Shown here in pieces: positions 25,994 to 34,695 of a stretch of 64,000 nt of DNA. Origin of the DNA: Halorussus ruber (GTDB lineage: Archaea; Halobacteriota; Halobacteria; Halobacteriales; Haladaptataceae); NCBI RefSeq assembly GCF_004765785.1, contig NZ_ML219768.1, forward strand, positions 229,216-293,215, read 5' to 3'. Position 1 is the first letter of the stretch. Each line of letters starts with the position of its first letter. The notes beneath the pieces are model-generated. The model was given only the letters and a program-made list of their open reading frames with translations. It made no database searches and was not told where the DNA came from. A program made the translations under genes and the position numbers.

Positions 25994-26167
25994 TGAAGGG
26001 GCCGCCCGGTCGCGTCCGAAGGACATGGTCGTCTGAACAGGCAACTATTCGGGGCGCGGGCGGTGTCTCGCCGAAGTGAGGCGAGGCTCGGAAGACGCGG
26101 TTTGTCTTCCGGCGCGGAGAGCGCCCCGAATATCCTGTTCAGCGACCGCGACCGGGCGGGGGCTTCA
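25994..26167. mobile_element. MITE-like element with nested palindromes and AAACCGC hairpin
   Basis: 174 bp. The outer ends TGAAGGGG-CCGCCCGGTCGCG and CGCGACCGGGCGG-GGGCTTCA are inverted repeats (26002-26014 with 26147-26159 is perfect over 13 bp). Inside are CTGAACAGG/CCTGTTCAG (26033-26041 with 26134-26142), then 12 bp TATTCGGGGCGC/GCGCCCCGAATA (26046-26057 with 26121-26132), then CTCGCC/GGCGAG, and finally GGAAGAC-GCGGTTT-GTCTTCC (26090-26110). The element at 44849-45088 has the same terminal sequences. No transposase is present. It fills most of the 379-nt gap before sufU. Confidence 0.75.
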
Positions 26168-26277
26168 AGAAAACAATACTACCGCCCTCTTGCGACTCAT
26201 GCTCGCGGTCACGTCAAATTAGGAACGACTACCGACTTCCGGGCAAAGAAAACCAGAAAAACTCGATACCGACGAAC

Positions 26278-26703
26278 CTAGTCGTCTTCTTCGGTCGTCG
26301 TCTTCTCCAACTCCTTCTCGCCCTCGTAAATCTCCGCGCCGTCCTGCACGACTTTCTCGGCGAGGACGGCGCACTTGACCCGCATCGGGCTGATGTCCAC
26401 GCCGAGGAGGTCGATGACGTCGTCGCGGTCCAACTCCTGCATCTCCTCGACGGTCATGCCCGTCAGTTCCTTGCTCAGCATGCTCGCGCTGGCCTGGCTG
26501 ATGGCACAACCGTCGCCGCGGAAGGCGACGCGCTCGATGACCTCCTCGTCTTCGTCTAGCTGTACGTCTATCGTGATTTCGTCGCCGCACATCGGGTTCT
26601 CGCCAGCGTGGGAGAAGGTGGCCTCCTCCAGTTCCCCGTAGTTGCGGGGGTTCTTGTAGTGGTCGAGAATCTGCTGGCGGTACATGTCCGAGCCCATGCC
26701 CAT
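26278..26703 (-). CDS. sufU: SufU/NifU-like Fe-S cluster assembly protein
   Basis: 141 residues. IscU/SufU fold with the three cysteine positions visible as NPMCGDEITI, GDGCAISQASASML and KCAVLAEKV, typical of SufU-type scaffolds or zinc-dependent sulfurtransfer partners of SufS. It works with the cysteine desulfurase encoded at 27958-29202, about 1.3 kb away on the same strand. A conserved aspartate follows the first cysteine. High confidence in family, less in scaffold versus transfer role. Confidence 0.9.
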   Translation of the reverse strand: MGMGSDMYRQQILDHYKNPRNYGELEEATFSHAGENPMCGDEITIDVQLDEDEEVIERVAFRGDGCAISQASASMLSKELTGMTVEEMQELDRDDVIDLLGVDISPMRVKCAVLAEKVVQDGAEIYEGEKELEKTTTEEDD

Positions 26704-26763
26704 TGTTGGAAACAGGTAGGGTAGTGTCGCGTAAAAGCGTTGCGCAGACGCAATTTGCCGGTT

Positions 26764-27210
26764 TCAGACCACGTAGCCGATGAGCGCGGCGTCGATGACC
26801 AGCAGCGTGGCGACCAGCGAGTTCGTCCGGAAGGACATCTTGAGACGCGTCGGGAGTTCGCGGGCACCCTCCTCGCGGGCGGTCTTGGTCTCGTACCACG
26901 ACCAGATGCTCGTCAGCGCGAAGACGCCGTAGAGGGTCATCATGGCGATGAGCGCGGTGCCACGAACCCCCTCGGGCAGTTCGTTGTTGTAGAGGAACCA
27001 CAGCGCCGCCCCGCCGGAGGCACCCATCACCACGATGCCGCCGAACGCGAACCACTTCAGCGAGTCCAGCACGTCCAGCGCGAACTCGGGCGAGCCGTTT
27101 CGCTTCGCCGCCGGGAGGACCAGCATCCCCGTCACGAGGTAGCCGCCGGTCCAGAGGACGGCCATCAGTACGTGAATCGCCATCACGGCCGCAATCGTCC
27201 AGTCTACCAT
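26764..27210 (-). CDS. Four-helix membrane protein, CopD-like
   Basis: 148 residues from the ATG at 27210 (MVDWTIAAVMAIHVLMAVLW). Four hydrophobic helices with a histidine in the first (AIHVLMAVLWTGGYL), as in CopD/DUF2269-like haem or copper membrane proteins. A polar loop with RREEG-type charge separates helices 3 and 4. It lies between sufU and the HD-domain gene on the same strand, with gaps of about 60 nt that allow cotranscription. Ligand and role unknown. Confidence 0.65.
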   Translation of the reverse strand: MVDWTIAAVMAIHVLMAVLWTGGYLVTGMLVLPAAKRNGSPEFALDVLDSLKWFAFGGIVVMGASGGAALWFLYNNELPEGVRGTALIAMMTLYGVFALTSIWSWYETKTAREEGARELPTRLKMSFRTNSLVATLLVIDAALIGYVV

Positions 27211-27267
27211 GTCCGGAGGGTGTGACGGAACCGCCAAAAAGCGGCCGGTTCGAATCTAACGAGGAGT

Positions 27268-27894
27268 TCACACCTCGCCGCGGGCCTCGCGCTCGAATCG
27301 CTCGGCGAACGCGGCGACGTAATCGCCTCGCTCGGCCGCGATTTCCCGCCCGGCATCGGTGTACATCCGGTCGGGGAGCGCGAGGAGCTTCTTGTGGAGG
27401 TGGTTGAACTGCGTCCGGCCCGCCGTCGAGTCGTCCTCCTCGGGCGGCAGGTCGGGGTCGTGCATCGGACTGCCCAGCTCCCCGCCGTAGCAGAAACACC
27501 GGGCGACGCCGACCGCGCCGAGCGCGTCGAGGTTGTCGGCGTCGCAGAGGAGTTCGGCCTCGCGGCTCTCGGGTTCCACGTCGTTCGAGTAGCGGTGCGC
27601 TCGGATGCAGTGCTGGACCGCCGCGACGGTGTCGGAGTCGGCGTCGAGGTCTCGGAGAATCTCGCCAGCCTCGACCGCGCCCCACTCGGCGTGGTCCTCG
27701 ATTTCACCGCGGTCCTCCCTCGCTCGGCCGATGTCGTGGAGCCAGACCCCCGCGAACAGCACTCGCTCGTCTACGTCGTACTCTGCGGCGAGCGTCTCGG
27801 CGAGTCTGGCGACTCGCCGGACGTGGTGCCAGTCGTGAGCGGGCGACACGCCCTCGAAGTAGGTTCTGGCGCGCTCGCGGACCTCGTCAATCAT
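27268..27894 (-). CDS. HD-domain metal-dependent phosphohydrolase
   Basis: 208 residues from the ATG at 27894 (MIDEVRERARTYFEG). HD motifs in order: HDWHHVRRV (H), GVWLHDIGR (HD) and LLCDADNLDALG (D). Family members hydrolyse nucleotide phosphates; the YfdR/YedJ-like layout suggests a 5'-nucleotidase or dNTPase-type activity. Between the CopD-like gene and sufS on the same strand. Confidence 0.87.
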   Translation of the reverse strand: MIDEVRERARTYFEGVSPAHDWHHVRRVARLAETLAAEYDVDERVLFAGVWLHDIGRAREDRGEIEDHAEWGAVEAGEILRDLDADSDTVAAVQHCIRAHRYSNDVEPESREAELLCDADNLDALGAVGVARCFCYGGELGSPMHDPDLPPEEDDSTAGRTQFNHLHKKLLALPDRMYTDAGREIAAERGDYVAAFAERFEREARGEV

Positions 27895-27957
27895 GGCCGA
27901 ATCGACAGAGCAACGAGTCAAAAGAGTAACGGAAGCTACGGAAAAGCGGAGACGGGC

Positions 27958-29202
27958 TTACGCGAACAACTGCCGGGCGTCGTCCACGGCTTCGATTAGC
28001 TTGTCGATTTCCTCGGGCGTGTTGTAGACGTAGAACGACGCTCGCGCCGACGCCGCCACGCCGAGTTTGTCGTGGAGGGGTTGCGTGCAGTGGTCGCCCG
28101 CCCGGATGGCGACCGCAGAGTCGTTCAGGATAGAGGTCAGGTCGTGAGCGTGGACGTTGTCGAGGTTGAACGAGACCAGTCCGCTCCGGTCGGTCGGGTC
28201 GGTCGGGCCGTAGACCTCGATGTCGTCGAACTCGGCCATCCGGTCTAAGGCGTACTCAGCGAGGGCCTCCTCGTGGCGACGAATCTTGTCCATCCCGAGG
28301 TCTTCGAGGTACTCGACCGCCTCGGCGAAGCCGACGCCCTGCGCGATGAGCGGCGTCCCGGCTTCGAACTTCCAGGGCACGTCGTGCCAGGTGGTCTCGT
28401 CGAACGAGACCTTCCGAATCATGCCGCCGCCGTACTGGAAGGGTTCCAACTCCGCCAGCAGGTCGGCCTTGCCGTAGAGGCCGCCGATGCCGGTCGGGCC
28501 GAGCATCTTGTGGGCCGAGAAGGCGTAGAAGTCGGCGTCGATGTCCTTGACGTCCACCGGGCGGTTGGGCACGGCCTGCGCGCCGTCCACGAAGATGTAC
28601 GAGTCGTGGTCGTGGGCGATGTCGGCCAGTTCCGCGACGGGGTTGACGGTCCCGAGCGTGTTCGAGACGTGGAGGACGCTGACCATCTCGGTGTCGTCGG
28701 TGATCAGCTCGGCGGCGGCGTCCATGTCGAGGTAGCCCTCGTCGGTCACGGGGATGTACTTCACGTCGGCACCGGTCCGCTCGCCGATTTGCTGCCACGT
28801 GACCAGCGAGGCGTGGTGTTCCATCTCAGTCAGGACGATTTCGTCGCCCGGCCCGAGTTCGTTCAGGCCCCACGCGTAGGCCACGAGGTTCTCGGCCTCG
28901 GTTGTGTTCTTGGTGAAGACCATCTCCTCGCGGCCCTCGGCACCGACGAACTCGGCCACCGTGTCGTGGGCCTCCTCGTAGGCCTCGGAGGCCTCTTGGC
29001 TCAACTGGTGGATGCCCCGGTGGACGTTGGCGTTGTAGTTGCGGTAGTAGTCAGCGATGGCGTCGATGACCTGATTCGGCGTCTGACTCGTCGCGCCGTT
29101 GTCGAGGTAGACGACCTGCTCCCCGTCGAACTCCCGCTGTAGGATGGGGAAGTCCTCCCGTATGCGCTCCGGACTGAGCGCGTCCGATTTTTGCAGTCCC
29201 AT
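27958..29202 (-). CDS. sufS: Cysteine desulfurase SufS
   Basis: 414 residues. Class V aminotransferase fold: YLDNGATSQTP near the start, TEMEHHASLVTW, the DGAQ motif in FVDGAQAVPN, the PLP lysine in FSAHKMLGPTGIG and the persulfide cysteine in RAGDHCTQPLH. It removes sulfur from cysteine for Fe-S clusters, handing it to the SufU-like protein. Length is normal for group II desulfurases. Confidence 0.95.
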   Translation of the reverse strand: MGLQKSDALSPERIREDFPILQREFDGEQVVYLDNGATSQTPNQVIDAIADYYRNYNANVHRGIHQLSQEASEAYEEAHDTVAEFVGAEGREEMVFTKNTTEAENLVAYAWGLNELGPGDEIVLTEMEHHASLVTWQQIGERTGADVKYIPVTDEGYLDMDAAAELITDDTEMVSVLHVSNTLGTVNPVAELADIAHDHDSYIFVDGAQAVPNRPVDVKDIDADFYAFSAHKMLGPTGIGGLYGKADLLAELEPFQYGGGMIRKVSFDETTWHDVPWKFEAGTPLIAQGVGFAEAVEYLEDLGMDKIRRHEEALAEYALDRMAEFDDIEVYGPTDPTDRSGLVSFNLDNVHAHDLTSILNDSAVAIRAGDHCTQPLHDKLGVAASARASFYVYNTPEEIDKLIEAVDDARQLFA

Positions 29203-29380
29203 TGGTCACAGGTAGGGTTTCGAGAAAGAACATTCCTTCGGTCCCGCGGGCGTCCTGTAACCGAAATCGGTTTCGCACGGCCCCAGACGTTCCTCGAGAA
29301 GCCCGACACCGAAACCGGACGAGACCGACACCGGAGACCGACAGGGACGGGATTAAGACCCTGCGACCCTATGCCATCGT

Positions 29381-29614
29381 ATGGTCTCGAAACGACGGCT
29401 CGGTGCCAGCCTGCTCCTGCTGGGTCTGGCGTTCGTCGGCGCATTTCACGCTGTCGCGGCCATCGCGTTCGACACCGGACTGGCCTCGGTGGGCGCGGGA
29501 CTGGCCGGAATCTCCGTCCTGTCGCTGATGGTGGTCAACCTCCCGGCGCTCGGCGAAGGGAGTGGAGATGAAGGAGCAGACACCGATGCCGACGCCAACG
29601 CCGCGGACGACTGA
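29381..29614 (+). CDS. Small two-helix membrane protein
   Basis: 77 residues. Two hydrophobic helices (LGASLLLLGLAFVGAFHAVAA and VGAGLAGISVLSLMVVNLP) and an acidic Asp/Ala-rich tail ending ADD. Immediately after the TGA (29612-29614) the same frame continues with another hydrophobic stretch and a strongly acidic tail up to 29788, so the gene may once have been longer. Divergent from sufS. Function unknown. Confidence 0.6.
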   Translation: MVSKRRLGASLLLLGLAFVGAFHAVAAIAFDTGLASVGAGLAGISVLSLMVVNLPALGEGSGDEGADTDADANAADD

Positions 29615-29626
29615 CTCTCGATACCG

Positions 29627-29788
29627 GTGGCACTCGGGATTCCGCTCTTGTTCTGGACTGCCGACGACGAGGATAGCGACGACGAAGACAGCGGCGACGA
29701 ATACGACGAGGATGATGAGGACGACGCCGACCGAGACAGCGACGAGGAGGCAGGGAGAATTAAATATATAGCTTTTAGCAATATTTAG
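29627..29788 (+). other. In-frame continuation after the TGA at 29612
   Basis: Reading on in the frame of the 77-aa gene gives VALGIPLLFWTADDEDSDDEDS and more acidic residues before TAG at 29786-29788. A GTG at 29627 could start a separate 53-aa product. It may be the former C-terminus of the upstream gene cut off by a stop, or a small acidic gene of its own. Confidence 0.4.
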
Positions 29789-30125
29789 AAGATTTTAGGA
29801 AACATGAATACAACTCCAGCAAGTAGGGATACGTCTCGAACCGAGACAGCGACGACGCTTGCGGCGAATGCGGCGCAGACCACCCAATCCGGCGCGGACA
29901 AGCGAGACGGAGAGGTCTACCGGTCGTGGAAGCGCGAAAAGTGGCCGGAGAGCGAGAACGACAGGAGCGTACCTACGTCCGCAGGAACGGGGCGTGGCAA
30001 GTCGTCTCGGAGATACATCTCTGAATCTGTCGACCGAACGTCGAAAGAACGGGGCGAAGGAACGGACCCTTTCGAGTCCGTGGGGAGTAGTTCAACGACG
30101 AGGGGTGGTAGCGTAGTACCTGGTC
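29789..30125. other. Gap without a convincing gene
   Basis: 337 nt of mixed composition after an AT-rich island (about 29758-29805, including ATATTTAGAAG). A 112-codon open frame on the + strand is basic and Ser/Thr/Arg-rich with no haloarchaeal acidity, so it is not called. GACAGCGACGA-type fragments are repeated from the upstream acidic tail. Confidence 0.5.
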
Positions 30126-30485
30126 CTACGGACTCGGAATAAAATGCCCTATCCGTAGTATCATCCCAGCTCGCCAGAGGAGCAGTGCGACGATAATCAA
30201 GCCAGCGAGAACGATGAGCGACCGGATTAGCTCCCGGATTTCGTTCCCGCGTTCGTCGAGAAGCCGGTTGGCCTTTGTAAACAAGCCGTCCGACCCGGAG
30301 CTGAACTCGACTTGGTCTGCGTCCAGACGCTCGATTATCACCACACTACGCTCGCTCTTTCGATTCTCTCGTTCCGAGAGAGATACGGTGCCCTCCTCGT
30401 CGCGGTGCACATCGTCTCGTGTGCCGTCAGGGGAGTTTCCCGAATTCACGTTGGGGCACCTGAATATCCATACCTTAGCTACCAA
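30126..30485 (-). CDS. Putative small protein with C-terminal membrane anchor
   Basis: 119 residues of moderate GC. The first 60 residues are polar and charged (NSGNSPDGTRDDVHRDEEG), then come a helix LFTKANRLLDERGNEIRELI and one transmembrane segment (LIVLAGLIIVALLLWRAGMIL). The tail-anchored layout looks genuine but no family is recognised. Divergent from the DUF7344/winged-helix gene across an 83-nt gap that contains inverted repeats. Confidence 0.45.
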   Translation of the reverse strand: MVAKVWIFRCPNVNSGNSPDGTRDDVHRDEEGTVSLSERENRKSERSVVIIERLDADQVEFSSGSDGLFTKANRLLDERGNEIRELIRSLIVLAGLIIVALLLWRAGMILRIGHFIPSP

Positions 30486-30497
30486 CTAAAATGTTCC

Positions 30498-30538
30498 GAC
30501 CAATTCGGTTGGGACCAACCGATTCGTTCTTGACCAAA
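30498..30538. promoter_or_regulatory. Candidate operator in a divergent promoter region
   Basis: TCGGTTGG-GA-CCAACCGA (30505-30522) is a perfect 8-bp inverted repeat, and GACCAA occurs three times (30498, 30513, 30532). It lies between a minus-strand start at 30485 and a plus-strand start at 30569 whose product has a winged helix, so autoregulation is plausible. A TTTATTTT TATA-like stretch follows. Confidence 0.5.
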
Positions 30539-30568
30539 TCTTTATTTTGCTAGAGCATGTAAGTCTAG

Positions 30569-31402
30569 ATGGCCATGCCACTAGACCAGCAGAAGAAGGC
30601 CTCGCCCAAACAATCAACTACACTTGGCCGAGACTTGATTTTTCGAATACTCGTGAACCAACGGAGGCGATTTGCCCTACAGTATCTTCGCCTTTGCTCG
30701 GGTTCGAGAGCGCTCTTGGATTGTTTGAGGGGTATCGTGAATTGGGGTTCCGATTTCGGAGATTGTTTTGTTGATTCTGATTCTGACGGTGACAGACTTG
30801 ACACGGGCAGAGCTGTCGTGACTGATGGTGGTAAGCACAGTCCCGAATCGTTGAACGAGCGTTTCAGCGACGAAGACGAAGAGAAAATACGTCTAATAGT
30901 TCAGGAGACGAGACTGAACCTCATACAGGATATTTTGGCACATCCGTGGATGTCCCCCTCGTTGCAGGAGTTCGACGATTACAACCCCAGTCGGAGCAAA
31001 GGAACGCTTTCTGGCCATTTGAAAAAGCTCGTCGAGGGGGGAATACTGCTACGGGTGACACTTCCGCAGGGGGAACAAAAGCGCGACCGACCGAGTACGT
31101 TCTACACGCTTTCTGACGCTGGCTACGAACTACTCGACCGTCACGAACTGCTTCTTCCGCGGCAGGAGGAGCTTCGAGCGGAACTCGCTCGAACGGAGAA
31201 GACCCAAGAGCTTGTCGAACTGGAAAACGCCCCTCGGCCGACCATCGACGTCGAATACGACCACCCGCTGCAAGGAGATGAAGGGGCGGTCGTGAACCCT
31301 GCTGAAATTACTGAAGGGCAGGACGGAACCACCTACGACACCGACGATGGTGACAGCAATGACAACGGAAAAACCAACCGAGATGGGTCAAATCCGGTTT
31401 GA
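30569..31402 (+). CDS. Fusion-like protein: partial DUF7344 segment plus winged-helix regulator
   Basis: 277 residues. Residues about 20-65 (RDLIFRILVNQRRRFALQYL ... CLRGIVNWGSD) resemble the first half of haloarchaeal DUF7344, whose second half is missing. After an acidic linker, residues about 100-225 are a winged-helix regulator of the type common on haloarchaeal plasmids and islands (LIQDILAHPWMSPSLQE, SKGTLSGHLKKLVEGGIL, RPSTFYTLSDAGYELLDRH). The real start of the regulator may be the GTG at 30818, giving about 194 residues. The C-terminal 50 residues are acidic and disordered. GC is lower than in core genes, in keeping with transfer. Confidence 0.6.
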   Translation: MAMPLDQQKKASPKQSTTLGRDLIFRILVNQRRRFALQYLRLCSGSRALLDCLRGIVNWGSDFGDCFVDSDSDGDRLDTGRAVVTDGGKHSPESLNERFSDEDEEKIRLIVQETRLNLIQDILAHPWMSPSLQEFDDYNPSRSKGTLSGHLKKLVEGGILLRVTLPQGEQKRDRPSTFYTLSDAGYELLDRHELLLPRQEELRAELARTEKTQELVELENAPRPTIDVEYDHPLQGDEGAVVNPAEITEGQDGTTYDTDDGDSNDNGKTNRDGSNPV

Positions 31403-31519
31403 AGTACTCGTAGCTCTTTCTTTGACTACTTTTTCCTAATCGGCGTCTCGGAAGACGGTCGAGAGCGGTAGCGACACACTCTGTGAAACCTGTGAGAGAC
31501 GTGAATGCTCGCCGCGTCG

Positions 31520-31810
31520 CTACATCCGCAAGAACTGGGCGTGACGAGTCGTCTCGACGTCCAGAACGTTGGCCTCGTCCACGAACCCCTCCCGAATCGC
31601 CAACTCGACCGCCTCGGTCCCGACGATGTTGGCGACCGAGGCGCGAGCGAGGCTGTCCACGACGGCCTGCTCGTCGGCCTCGTCGCCGCCGTAGAACTCC
31701 TCGGTAACGGTCAGCGAGACGCCGTCGTCCTCGAAGGTCTCGCCCAGCACGTCGTCGTCGCAGACCGCCACGAGGAGTCCCTCGTCAGTCTCGCGCTCCT
31801 TGAGAATCAT
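31520..31810 (-). CDS. DUF424 family protein
   Basis: 96 residues, [18 protein letters not shown] at the start and NIVGTEAVELAIREGFVDE in the middle, the conserved blocks of archaeal DUF424. Such genes are found near translation genes and the fold resembles an RNA-binding domain; the role is unknown. Its start overlaps the stop of the TPR gene by 4 nt, indicating translational coupling. Confidence 0.85.
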   Translation of the reverse strand: MILKERETDEGLLVAVCDDDVLGETFEDDGVSLTVTEEFYGGDEADEQAVVDSLARASVANIVGTEAVELAIREGFVDEANVLDVETTRHAQFLRM

Positions 31811-32562
31811 CGTTGTTCTTGCTGTTCCTGCCGTTCCTCGATGAGTTCCTGCTCGGCCTGCTCGCGCATCTCTTCCGCTTCCTCGGCGATTTCCTCGGCC
31901 TCGTCGTACTGGCCGAGTTCTTCGAGCGCCCGGGCCTTCTCGTCCAGCACCTGCGAGTTCCGGAGGCCGAGGCGGATGGCGTTCTCGATGCTGTTGAGCG
32001 CGTCCTCGGCGAGGCCGCGTTCCAGCAGGAAGAACCCGCGGTTGAACCACGCTTCGGCGAAGCGCTCGTCGATTTCGACCGCCTTCTCGGCGTGTTCGAG
32101 CGCCTGCTCGCTCCGGCCCGACTCCCAGAGCGCGTAGGCCAGATTCGTCTCGGCGGTGGCGGCGTGTTCGCTGTCCTCGTCGATGCGGAGGGCCTCTCGG
32201 TAGTCACCGATGGCGGCGTCCCACTCTTCGAGTTCGGCGTGGGCCGCGCCCTTGTTGGTCCACGCCTCCTGTTCGAGTTTGCTGTCGTCGGGCGCGAACT
32301 GGGCGGCGCGCTCGAAGGTGTCGGCAGCCTGCTCGAACCGATTGATGTTCATGTAGTTCAGGCCGACGTCGATGAGTTCCTCGACGTCCACCTCGTCGGT
32401 CGGCACGTTCTGGTCGTCCAGCAGGTCCGCGACGACGCGCGAGTCCACCGGGTCCACCTTGTCGGGGTCGACGTCGAGTTCGGGCGGGTCGAGGTCGAAC
32501 TCCTCGTAAGGGTCGTCGAATCCGTCGCCCTCGGAGAAGTCGTGGTCCTCTGGGTCGGTCAT
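31807..32562 (-). CDS. Tetratricopeptide-repeat protein
   Basis: 251 residues, extremely acidic at the N-terminus (about 50 residues rich in D/E). It then has at least four TPR units: [48 protein letters not shown] and [15 protein letters not shown]. It ends in a charged coiled coil ([19 protein letters not shown]). A scaffold for protein-protein contacts. First gene of a two-gene operon with the DUF424 gene, divergent from thpR. Confidence 0.88.
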   Translation of the reverse strand: MTDPEDHDFSEGDGFDDPYEEFDLDPPELDVDPDKVDPVDSRVVADLLDDQNVPTDEVDVEELIDVGLNYMNINRFEQAADTFERAAQFAPDDSKLEQEAWTNKGAAHAELEEWDAAIGDYREALRIDEDSEHAATAETNLAYALWESGRSEQALEHAEKAVEIDERFAEAWFNRGFFLLERGLAEDALNSIENAIRLGLRNSQVLDEKARALEELGQYDEAEEIAEEAEEMREQAEQELIEERQEQQEQR

Positions 32563-32654
32563 GTCTCGGGGGTTGGCGTTCGGCGGGGTTAAGAACTACG
32601 CTATCGAAATTTACCACCCACCTTCAAGCCCGCGTCCGACGAAAACCCAGAGCG

Positions 32655-33212
32655 ATGAGACTCTTCGTCAGTATCGACCTGCCCGACGAGTTCGCCGACG
32701 CGGTCGAGGCGGTCCAAGACGAGTTCGCCGACGCCTCGGGGCTGAGCTTCACCGACCCCGGGCAGGCCCACGTCACGCTCAAGTTCCTCGGCGACGTGAG
32801 CCGGGGAGAACTCCCGCGGGTGAAAAACGCAGTCCGGCGCGCGGTCGATTCGGCCGAGGTCGAACCCTTCGAGGCGACTTACGAGGGACTCGGCGTCTTC
32901 CCCGACATCGGCTACATTCAGGTTCTCTGGCTCGGCGTCGGGAACGGCGGCGAGGAGATGACGACCCTCCACGAGGCCATCGAGAGCGAGGTGACGAAAC
33001 TCGGGTTCGACCCGGAGGACCACGACTTCACGCCCCACGTCACCCTCGCCCGGATGGAACACGCTGGCGGCAAGGAGTTGGTCCAAGAGAACGTCGAGGA
33101 GCTATCGCCGACCGTCGGCACGACCGAGGTCACGGAGATTCGCCTGACAGAGAGCGAACTAACCGACGAGGGGCCGGAGTACTCGACGGTCGAGTCGTTC
33201 GCGCTGGAGTGA
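32655..33212 (+). CDS. thpR: RNA 2',3'-cyclic phosphodiesterase ThpR
   Basis: 185 residues. A 2H phosphoesterase with both HxT motifs, AHVTLKFLG near residue 36 and PHVTLARM near residue 125, and the [10 protein letters not shown] start typical of the ThpR/LigT family. It opens 2',3'-cyclic phosphate ends of RNA and may act in tRNA processing. Upstream of rpl39e on the same strand, with a promoter between. Confidence 0.9.
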   Translation: MRLFVSIDLPDEFADAVEAVQDEFADASGLSFTDPGQAHVTLKFLGDVSRGELPRVKNAVRRAVDSAEVEPFEATYEGLGVFPDIGYIQVLWLGVGNGGEEMTTLHEAIESEVTKLGFDPEDHDFTPHVTLARMEHAGGKELVQENVEELSPTVGTTEVTEIRLTESELTDEGPEYSTVESFALE

Positions 33213-33254
33213 GTCGAAGCGACTGTCCCGCGGGCCGCACGCAAAGCAACACGA

Positions 33255-33260
33255 TTTTAA
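33255..33260 (+). promoter_or_regulatory. TATA-like element of the rpl39e-rpl31e-eif6 operon
   Basis: TTTTAA, 27-32 nt before the rpl39e ATG at 33287, the spacing expected for a near-leaderless archaeal transcript. Confidence 0.55.
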
Positions 33261-33286
33261 GCCACGGTAGGGAAGTACGTGGTAGC

Positions 33287-33439
33287 ATGAGTAAGAAGTC
33301 GAAGGCGAAGAAAAAGCGCCTGTCCAAGCTCGACCGCCAGAACAGCCGCGTTCCGGCGTGGGTCATCATGAAGACGAACCGCGAGACGATGCAGAACCCC
33401 AAGCGCCGTAACTGGCGGCGACAGGACACCGACGAATAA
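33287..33439 (+). CDS. rpl39e: 50S ribosomal protein L39e
   Basis: 50 residues, highly basic ([20 protein letters not shown], then [14 protein letters not shown]), the normal size and sequence pattern of L39e. The TAA overlaps the next ATG (TAATG), so it is translationally coupled to rpl31e. L39e lines the exit tunnel. Confidence 0.96.
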   Translation: MSKKSKAKKKRLSKLDRQNSRVPAWVIMKTNRETMQNPKRRNWRRQDTDE

Positions 33440-33717
33440 TGAGCGCGAGTGACTTCGAGGAGCGCGTCATCACCGTACCGCTCCGCGACGCCAAGGCAGA
33501 AGCGAAGCACAAGCGCGCCGACAAGGCGATGACCATCGTCCGCGAACACCTCGCCCAGCACCTCAAGGTCGAGGAGGACGAGGTCCGTCTGGACCCCTCC
33601 ATCAACGAGGCCGTCTGGTCGCGCGGTCGCAAGAAGCCCCCGAGCAAGCTTCGCGTTCGCGCCGCCCGATTCGAGGAAGAGGGCGAGACCATCGTCGAAG
33701 CGGAACACGCAGAGTAG
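33439..33717 (+). CDS. rpl31e: 50S ribosomal protein L31e
   Basis: 92 residues. [22 protein letters not shown] and the [20 protein letters not shown] block identify L31e, which sits near the exit tunnel. Overlaps rpl39e by one base and is followed after 4 nt by eif6. Confidence 0.96.
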   Translation: MSASDFEERVITVPLRDAKAEAKHKRADKAMTIVREHLAQHLKVEEDEVRLDPSINEAVWSRGRKKPPSKLRVRAARFEEEGETIVEAEHAE

Positions 33718-33721
33718 AGCT

Positions 33722-34387
33722 TTGCTCCGCGCCGCCTTTTTCGGGTCGTCGTACGTCGGTGTCTTCGCTCGCGCGACTGACGAGTATCTGCTGGCCCGCC
33801 CGGACCTCGAAGACGACGTCGTCGCCGACGTGAGCGACGAACTCGGCGTCGAGGTAGTCCGGACCAACATCGGTGGCTCCTCGACCGTCGGCGCGCTCGC
33901 CGTCGGCAACGAGAACGGCCTGCTGGTCAGCAGTCGGGTCACCGACCGCGAGCGCGACCGCATCGAGGACGCCGTGGACGCCGAGGTCACGGAACTCCCC
34001 GGCAAAATCAACGCCGCGGGGAACGTCGTCCTCGCCAACGACAGCGGGGCCTACGTCCACCCGGACCTCCCGCGCGAGGCGGTTCAGGCGGTCAGCGACG
34101 GGCTCGGGGTAGACGTCGAGCGCGGCGAACTCGCCGACGTGCGGACCGTCGGCACCGCCGCCGTCGCCACCAACGAGGGCGTCCTCTGTCACCCCAAGAC
34201 CACCGACGCGCAACTCGACCGACTCGAAGACGTACTCGACGTGCCCGCCGACATCGGCACCATCAACTACGGTGCGCCGCTGGTCGGGTCGGGACTGCTC
34301 GCCAACGAGAACGGCTACGTCGTCGGACAGGAGACGACCGGCCCCGAGTTGGGACGTATCGACCAGGCGCTCGGCTACATCGAGTAG
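33722..34387 (+). CDS. eif6: Translation initiation factor 6 (aIF6)
   Basis: 221 residues from a TTG at 33722, reading (M)[19 protein letters not shown], the usual N-terminus of the family. Pentein-like repeats follow ([25 protein letters not shown]). It binds the 50S subunit and prevents premature joining with 30S. Third gene of the rpl39e operon. In other haloarchaea the L18Ae-prefoldin-FtsY genes usually come next; here 2.2 kb of other genes intervene. Confidence 0.95.
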   Translation: MLRAAFFGSSYVGVFARATDEYLLARPDLEDDVVADVSDELGVEVVRTNIGGSSTVGALAVGNENGLLVSSRVTDRERDRIEDAVDAEVTELPGKINAAGNVVLANDSGAYVHPDLPREAVQAVSDGLGVDVERGELADVRTVGTAAVATNEGVLCHPKTTDAQLDRLEDVLDVPADIGTINYGAPLVGSGLLANENGYVVGQETTGPELGRIDQALGYIE

Positions 34388-34547
34388 CGTTCTCGGTCGG
34401 TGTGTCTACGGAGGTCACTCCCACCGGTCCAGACTTTCCGTAGCGTAACCCGTGAGAGAATTGCCGGTCACGAGAACGGTCTTGCTTTTCTGGCAGTTGG
34501 ATTGCCACAACAAGAATTATGGCAACGGACACGATAGTCTCGTGTAG

Positions 34548-34658
34548 ATGAAACAGTCGAAAGACATCCCGACTGCCGAGGATGTTGCAACAGCGGCTGG
34601 CGGGGACGTCGATACTGCCAAGGAAGCACTGCGTGCAGTGAAGTTCAACGACGAGTAG
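34548..34658 (+). CDS. 36-residue helix-turn-helix-like peptide
   Basis: MKQSKDIPTAEDVATAAGGD and 16 more residues ending in TAG at 34656-34658. The pattern PTAEDVATAAGGDVDTA looks like the helix-turn-helix core of a small antitoxin or regulator. It lies 37 nt upstream of the HEPN-like gene on the same strand, both with lower GC than the flanking ribosomal genes. Coding status is not proven because of its size. Confidence 0.5.
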   Translation: MKQSKDIPTAEDVATAAGGDVDTAKEALRAVKFNDE

Positions 34659-34695
34659 AGATATTTGACGCTGATTCTGAGTTGGCCCAGATAGA

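Noticed and set aside
29804..30142. 112-codon open frame on the + strand
   Set aside because: Basic, Ser/Thr/Arg-rich and without haloarchaeal acidity or any domain; other frames in the same place are equally open.
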